A DNA stretch of 64,000 nt from Juglans regia (taxonomy: Eukaryota; Streptophyta; Magnoliopsida; Fagales; Juglandaceae). The stretch's first letter is position 1. Each line of letters starts with the position of its first letter. The notes below the pieces were generated by a model. The model was not told the origin of the DNA, searched no databases, and saw only the letters and a program-made list of their open reading frames with translations. A program made the position numbers and the translations under genes. Positions 59,513 to 64,000 of the stretch are shown here, piece after piece. Location: the NCBI RefSeq assembly GCF_001411555.2, contig NC_049909.1:3209875-3273874 (forward strand), in the 5' to 3' direction.

Positions 59513-61450
59513 TAGGGCTGAGCAAAAATTTGACAATTTGACTCCGATCCGGGTCCACTCCGACTCCGACTTGTTGGAGTCGGAGTTGGAGTCGGAGTTG
59601 GAGTCGGAGTCGGAGTCATTGACGAACCGACTCCGCCTCCGCCTCCGCCTCCGCCTCCGCCTCCGCCTCCGATTTTATACATATTTTATAAAAAGATATG
59701 TATTTTTCTATATATTAATCATTTAAATTTTATACAACTATATCTTATATAGTTAGTTAAACTCAATAATATACTAGTTAAATAATATATTTATACTATA
59801 ATATATAGACTAAATTGACTAATAAATAATAATAGTTTAGTATATGACTATATGTAAATATCATACTATTACAAATTTACAATATTACTACCATGTTACA
59901 TGTAAGTTGTAATACTAAATTACTAATATATAAATATAATAACATGTAATATTAATGTATATATAATATACTATAAACACTAAGATGCATAATAACATCA
60001 ACATGTAATACTAATGGATAAACACTAATCTATAAATTTATAATAACATATAATACTAATGTATAATAACTAAAATTCATATAAATGTTATATAACAATA
60101 TCTTGTATTAGTTATATTTCTTGACTTAATAAATTCTCAACATATTCATTTTGATAAATATATTAGTAATACTAATATACATTAGTATATTAATTAGATT
60201 TATGGTCTAATACTAATACTATTAGTAATCCACTTTAAGTCTATATATAAATTATTATATAAATTACTATAGTATTAATTACTAATACTATATTACTATA
60301 TGATACTATTAACTATAGTGATATACTAGTATTTGTATACTAATACTATCAGTGATATAGTTAGTATAGTGATTTATACTAATAATATTTTATAGTTATA
60401 CTAAATTAAAATCACTATAGCAAATACTAATATATAGTTATGCTAATCACTATAACTAATACTAATGTAGTTATACTAATCATTATACTATAACTAATAC
60501 TAATGTAGTTATACTATATATAGTATTAATATCACTATTCGTATAATATATAGTATTAATAATAACTTATACTAATATAACTATTAGTATAACTAATAGT
60601 AATACTAATATACTAATACTATTAGTGTATTACTAATATTTATATATATTAATATATATATCAAGTATAAGAGATTAGAGATTTAATATATATATAATAT
60701 TAAATCACTAACATACTAATATTCTGATACCATAGTATTAGTAATTATACTATAAGATATAGTAATAGACTAATAGTATATTATAGTAATACTATATTAT
60801 ATATAAAATAGTAATACTATTTTTTGAATCTTCATTTCGTATACGGTGCTTTTTTTTTTTTTTTAATATTCATATATAATAATATATATCATATATATTT
60901 TATGAATATTCATATATATATATATAAAATTAAAAATAGATTCATAGTAATTATAATAGTATACTATAGTAACTATACGTAGGGTGCCTTTTTTTTTTTT
61001 TAATTTTTATTTCGTATACGGTGCCTTTGTTTATTGTAGGGATTAGTTGGATGTGGATATGGAATCATGGATGATGGGAGTACATGTAAAAATAGGACTT
61101 TCTTTTTATTTTTAATTTTTGAATGCATGTTAGTATGTTACTTGTTTTATTTAGTTGTATTTTTTGTTATAATCAAAAGTTTAATAAGTTTAGATTGTAA
61201 TTTTGAGAATATTGAAATTTGAAAGCCCACAAATTTTTTTTTTTTAAAAAAAGTGGGTCAAATATGAAGTTGAAAAATACAAAAAAAAAAAAAGGTCCAA
61301 AAATCTGACTCTACTCCGACAAGTTGGAGTTAGAGGCGGAGCGGATTCTGTACATCTCGGAGTCGGAGTCGGAGGTCGGATTTGACCTCCGACAAAGTCA
61401 GAGTCGGAGGTTGGGCCCTCTGACTCTGAATTGGTCGGTGCTCAGCCCTA
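59513..61450. mobile_element. hAT-type non-autonomous element, 1.94 kb
   Basis: The ends are TAGGGCTGAGCA and its reverse complement TGCTCAGCCCTA, a perfect 12-nt inverted repeat. They are flanked by a perfect 8-bp duplication CTAGAGAA (59,505-59,512 and 61,451-61,458). Subterminal regions carry many GACTCC/GGAGTC units (59,550-59,672 and 61,305-61,430), with a CCGCCT run near 59,632-59,670. The centre is extremely AT-rich with repeated ACTAATA/TAGTAT words. No transposase. Confidence 0.95.
59550..59672. repeat. Hexanucleotide array (GGAGTC)n and (CGCCTC)n
   Basis: Short tandem hexamers in the subterminal region of the hAT element. They encode only SESELE- or TPTPTP-type artefacts. Confidence 0.9.
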
Positions 61451-61938
61451 CTAGAGAAGGTCAAAGGCCACTCGACCAACTCACCTACACGCACACCCAA
61501 TGCCATTTGGCAATTGCTTGTAGCTCCAAGAAGATTGCCATGGGAATTGACGGCTAGGGAAGACAAAAGGAGATCCTTTCCAAGGGACAAAGGGGATTTT
61601 CGGATTTCCCCCACCCACATGCCCACTCATGTGATTTTCTGACATCTCGCCACTTGTCAACCATGCACTAGTAGAGGAGTATTTCTAGAAGGAAGAAGAA
61701 GGGACTTGTGAGTACAATGACTATCTTAACCCTAGACTTTCGGCCACTACACTCAAGGGCACACACACATGCGCCACTTGTCACTTTAAGATACCCTTGG
61801 GTATTCGAAAGGGCCACCAGGGAAGGAGCCTTGGGCATACACACACGCCTATGTCATGTCACACACACTTGTGGTTATTTTACTCTTTTGCACCCAGACA
61901 AGAGAAGAATGGGTTTGGAAGACCAAGAGGTTTGGCTA

Positions 61939-61952
61939 GGGGGGGGGGGGGG
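61939..61952 (+). repeat. Poly-G run
   Basis: A run of about 13 G inside copy H. A slippage-prone tract of the kind where sequencing or assembly length errors are likely. Confidence 0.8.
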
Positions 61953-64000
61953 TTTACATGCCACATCCATGTGCCTTTTAGCCTTCCCAAAGCAATCCAA
62001 TAATGAAGAAGATGAGGGAAATTCGGCTAAGGGAAAGGCCACACGCCACTTGTCCTTCATGCAATGGATCACTAGCAACCAATAGGATTTTGTGGAGAGT
62101 TCTATATAAAGTGGGAGGAGCCACATGCCCAAGGGTTTTTCTCTTTTGACATTTTTGGATTTTACATGCTCTTACCCTCTCCACACTCTCTCACACTACC
62201 ACTTGGTGTTTTCATCACTTTCTTACATTTTCTTTCCAAACAAACACGAAAACAAGTCTTCTCTACATACAAGGAAGGACCACGACACTAAGCATGAAGG
62301 AATCCAAGGTGAAGACCTCGTTTTCTTATCTTTTCTTCACACTACTCACACCTCACTCGAGGAGATGATAGAATCTCCAAAGAGCTTGAGATTCTCGAGG
62401 GATCACACATGATTTCAAGGTTATTTCATCTTGGAATAACCAAGGTTTTTTCCACGGGGAGGAGAATCTGAAACTTTGAGGACTTGCATCATCTATTCAA
62501 TCGGCCAAACACACACACACTACTCATATGTTTATAACCTAGCCATGGTTACGTTAACTCTTTTCAAGTTCAAAAACCCTAGAGCCGAAAGGTTGAGGTA
62601 TTTCCAACAACAAGTGATGAACCCTAGAAACTTCACACACACTCATGCACATGGATTAGGGTTCAAAACCCTTGTTCTAACAAGTTGTACTTCCGTTTAC
62701 AACTTGCTAGTGCTTCCTTGAAGGATTTTTGTAAGTAAATACTCAACTTAGTTTGGTTAACATGTGTATATATTTGTGTAAATTCTTTCTTTGTTATTGT
62801 ACTTTTGATTGTATTCTATGCTTTACTTGGTTGAATACTCTATTGTGATTTTTTATAAGATCATGATAAAGGTTATATATTTCGGATCTATAGAAAATGC
62901 CATGATTCACATGCACATGTTTCGGTTTTGCTTGAGGTTATGTTAATATTTCATGTGTCATGAAGATTCGGTTATTGCAAGGTTAAGAGTTTCAGATTCA
63001 TGTGATGTTATGATTTTATGCTTTAATTCACCCTTGCCATGACTTTCATCTATTATGCTTCAAGTTTGGCACATGTTAAAATGAAATTTCTCCATGTGAA
63101 TATGCCTTTGATGTTCCGCCAAGTCATGTTCTTCTATGTCTATGAAGTTGTTTTGATATTTCATGTATCCTATGTTATCATGCCATGATTTGAATATGTT
63201 ACGTTTGATGATTTCATGCATGGCATTTCATGTGTCACATGTTAAGTGTAAGATGGAGTACATCTTAAGTCTCATGTCATATGCATTTGGGTAAATGATA
63301 TTTTTTAAAGGAAAAAGAAAAGTGTCCAAAAATATTTTATCACGACCCCAAATGCTAGGAAGGGAGAATGTTCTGGTGGAACTCCTTTGTCCACTTTGGA
63401 ATATTTAAGAATAGAGTGGTAACTCCTGGGTCGACAAAGAACCGTCGGAGTGCCTCGAATGGATCTTTTTGGAATGAATGTCGAAGCAAGGTAGCACCTA
63501 ACGCCAGTGGGTGCCATGACTAAAGCTAATAACTTGATGAAGTACTGTCATGTTATAATGATTATGAATAAGACGTATTCACCACGATGTATGGATCGTT
63601 GGTGGTGCGGTAACTAGTAGGAACACGTGGTGCTTAAGGGAGTTGTGCTGTGTCCAACATGTGTTATAAGAACAAGGCAATGAGCTCACATGATACAGAT
63701 CATGTGATATGAATCACGTGATATGATATGATACGTTATGAAATGGATTACGTGATATGATAAGATATGGAATGATGTCAAAGAATGTTTTTCCGAAAAG
63801 TTCAAAGATTCTGTTACATGTCTTTTGAAGACGGTCAAGTGCATAAGTCAGGTTTTGGTCACGTCATATGTCAAGTACATGTTCATGCATGCATTCCATG
63901 ATTTGCCACTTGTATGCTTATGTTAATCATTGTATGGTGTATGTTTACTTGCTGAGATTTCTCGAAATCTTATTGTAGTAGTTTCCACTACCATTCTCCA

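Larger units (their letters stand above)
59111..64000 (+). repeat. LTR-like sequence, copy H (runs off the window)
   Basis: Colinear with copy F: an AGTGGGCTAAAGGGGGAGAG region (59,370), a TATA box (TATATAAA at 62,103-62,110), a leader with TTTTACATGCTCTTACC, an ATCACGACCCCAAATG block at 63,339, and a GTAGTTTCCACTACCATTCT block at the window end. Interrupted by the hAT element at 59,513-61,450. No protein domains; the 61,708-62,085 frame is a repeat artefact. Confidence 0.6.

Noticed and set aside
59464..59726. Frames rich in TPTPTP, SESELE and LRLRLR
   Set aside because: They are translations of the GGAGTC/CGCCTC hexamer arrays inside the hAT element.
61708..62085. 125-codon + frame
   Set aside because: It includes a poly-G run translated as GGGGG and repeat-family sequence (TCGCCACTTGTC, also in copy F); no domain.

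Overview
The window is a stretch of AT-rich nuclear DNA from a flowering plant. The signs are spliced genes with GT-AG introns, CT-rich leaders, Ty3/gypsy, LINE, hAT, Harbinger-like and TRIM elements, and many microsatellites. The short 'GTTTGG...GAGATGAGATGAG' terminal-inverted-repeat elements resemble ones I associate with walnut and pecan (Juglandaceae, Fagales). That placement is from memory only.

One gene looks intact. It is a ten-exon PHD-finger gene on the + strand (coding 20,600-42,895, 609 residues) of the AIPP2/PAIPP2 type. Its exons are phase-consistent across all nine junctions, and it encodes a complete C4HC3 PHD finger plus the conserved C-terminal domain of that family. Its fourth intron is about 13 kb and is almost entirely nested transposons; its ninth intron holds a complete TRIM element that carries an hAT-type insertion in one LTR. 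A second coding trace is an orphan terminal exon (4,687-4,933) of an X8/plasmodesmata callose-binding-type GPI-anchored protein, with no X8 domain found upstream.

Layout: 1-4.7 kb, AT-rich DNA with small inverted-repeat elements and the X8 orphan exon. 5.3-6.1 kb, a terminal-inverted-repeat element. 6.25-11.35 kb, two tandem copies of a 2.55-kb repeat-derived unit. 11.3-14.65 kb, a minus-strand Tat-like Ty3/gypsy relic interrupted by an hAT insertion. 14.8-16.2 kb, MITEs. 16.2-17.5 kb, a LINE 3' end. 17.5-20.2 kb, AT-rich intergenic DNA with MITEs. 20.2-43.3 kb, the PHD gene. 44.2-64 kb, overlapping LTR-like repeats in both orientations, including a 5.1-kb element with long inverted arms, three more hAT-type insertions or relics, and an hAT transposase C-terminal fragment.

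The main result is a readable insertion history. Four hAT-type insertions have both ends and 8-bp target duplications (two perfect, two with one mismatch). Two insertions have an 'empty site' elsewhere in the same window. Intron 4 holds a LINE split by a gypsy element, which itself carries a second LINE and a MITE. I saw no tRNA, rRNA, CRISPR or prokaryotic features.
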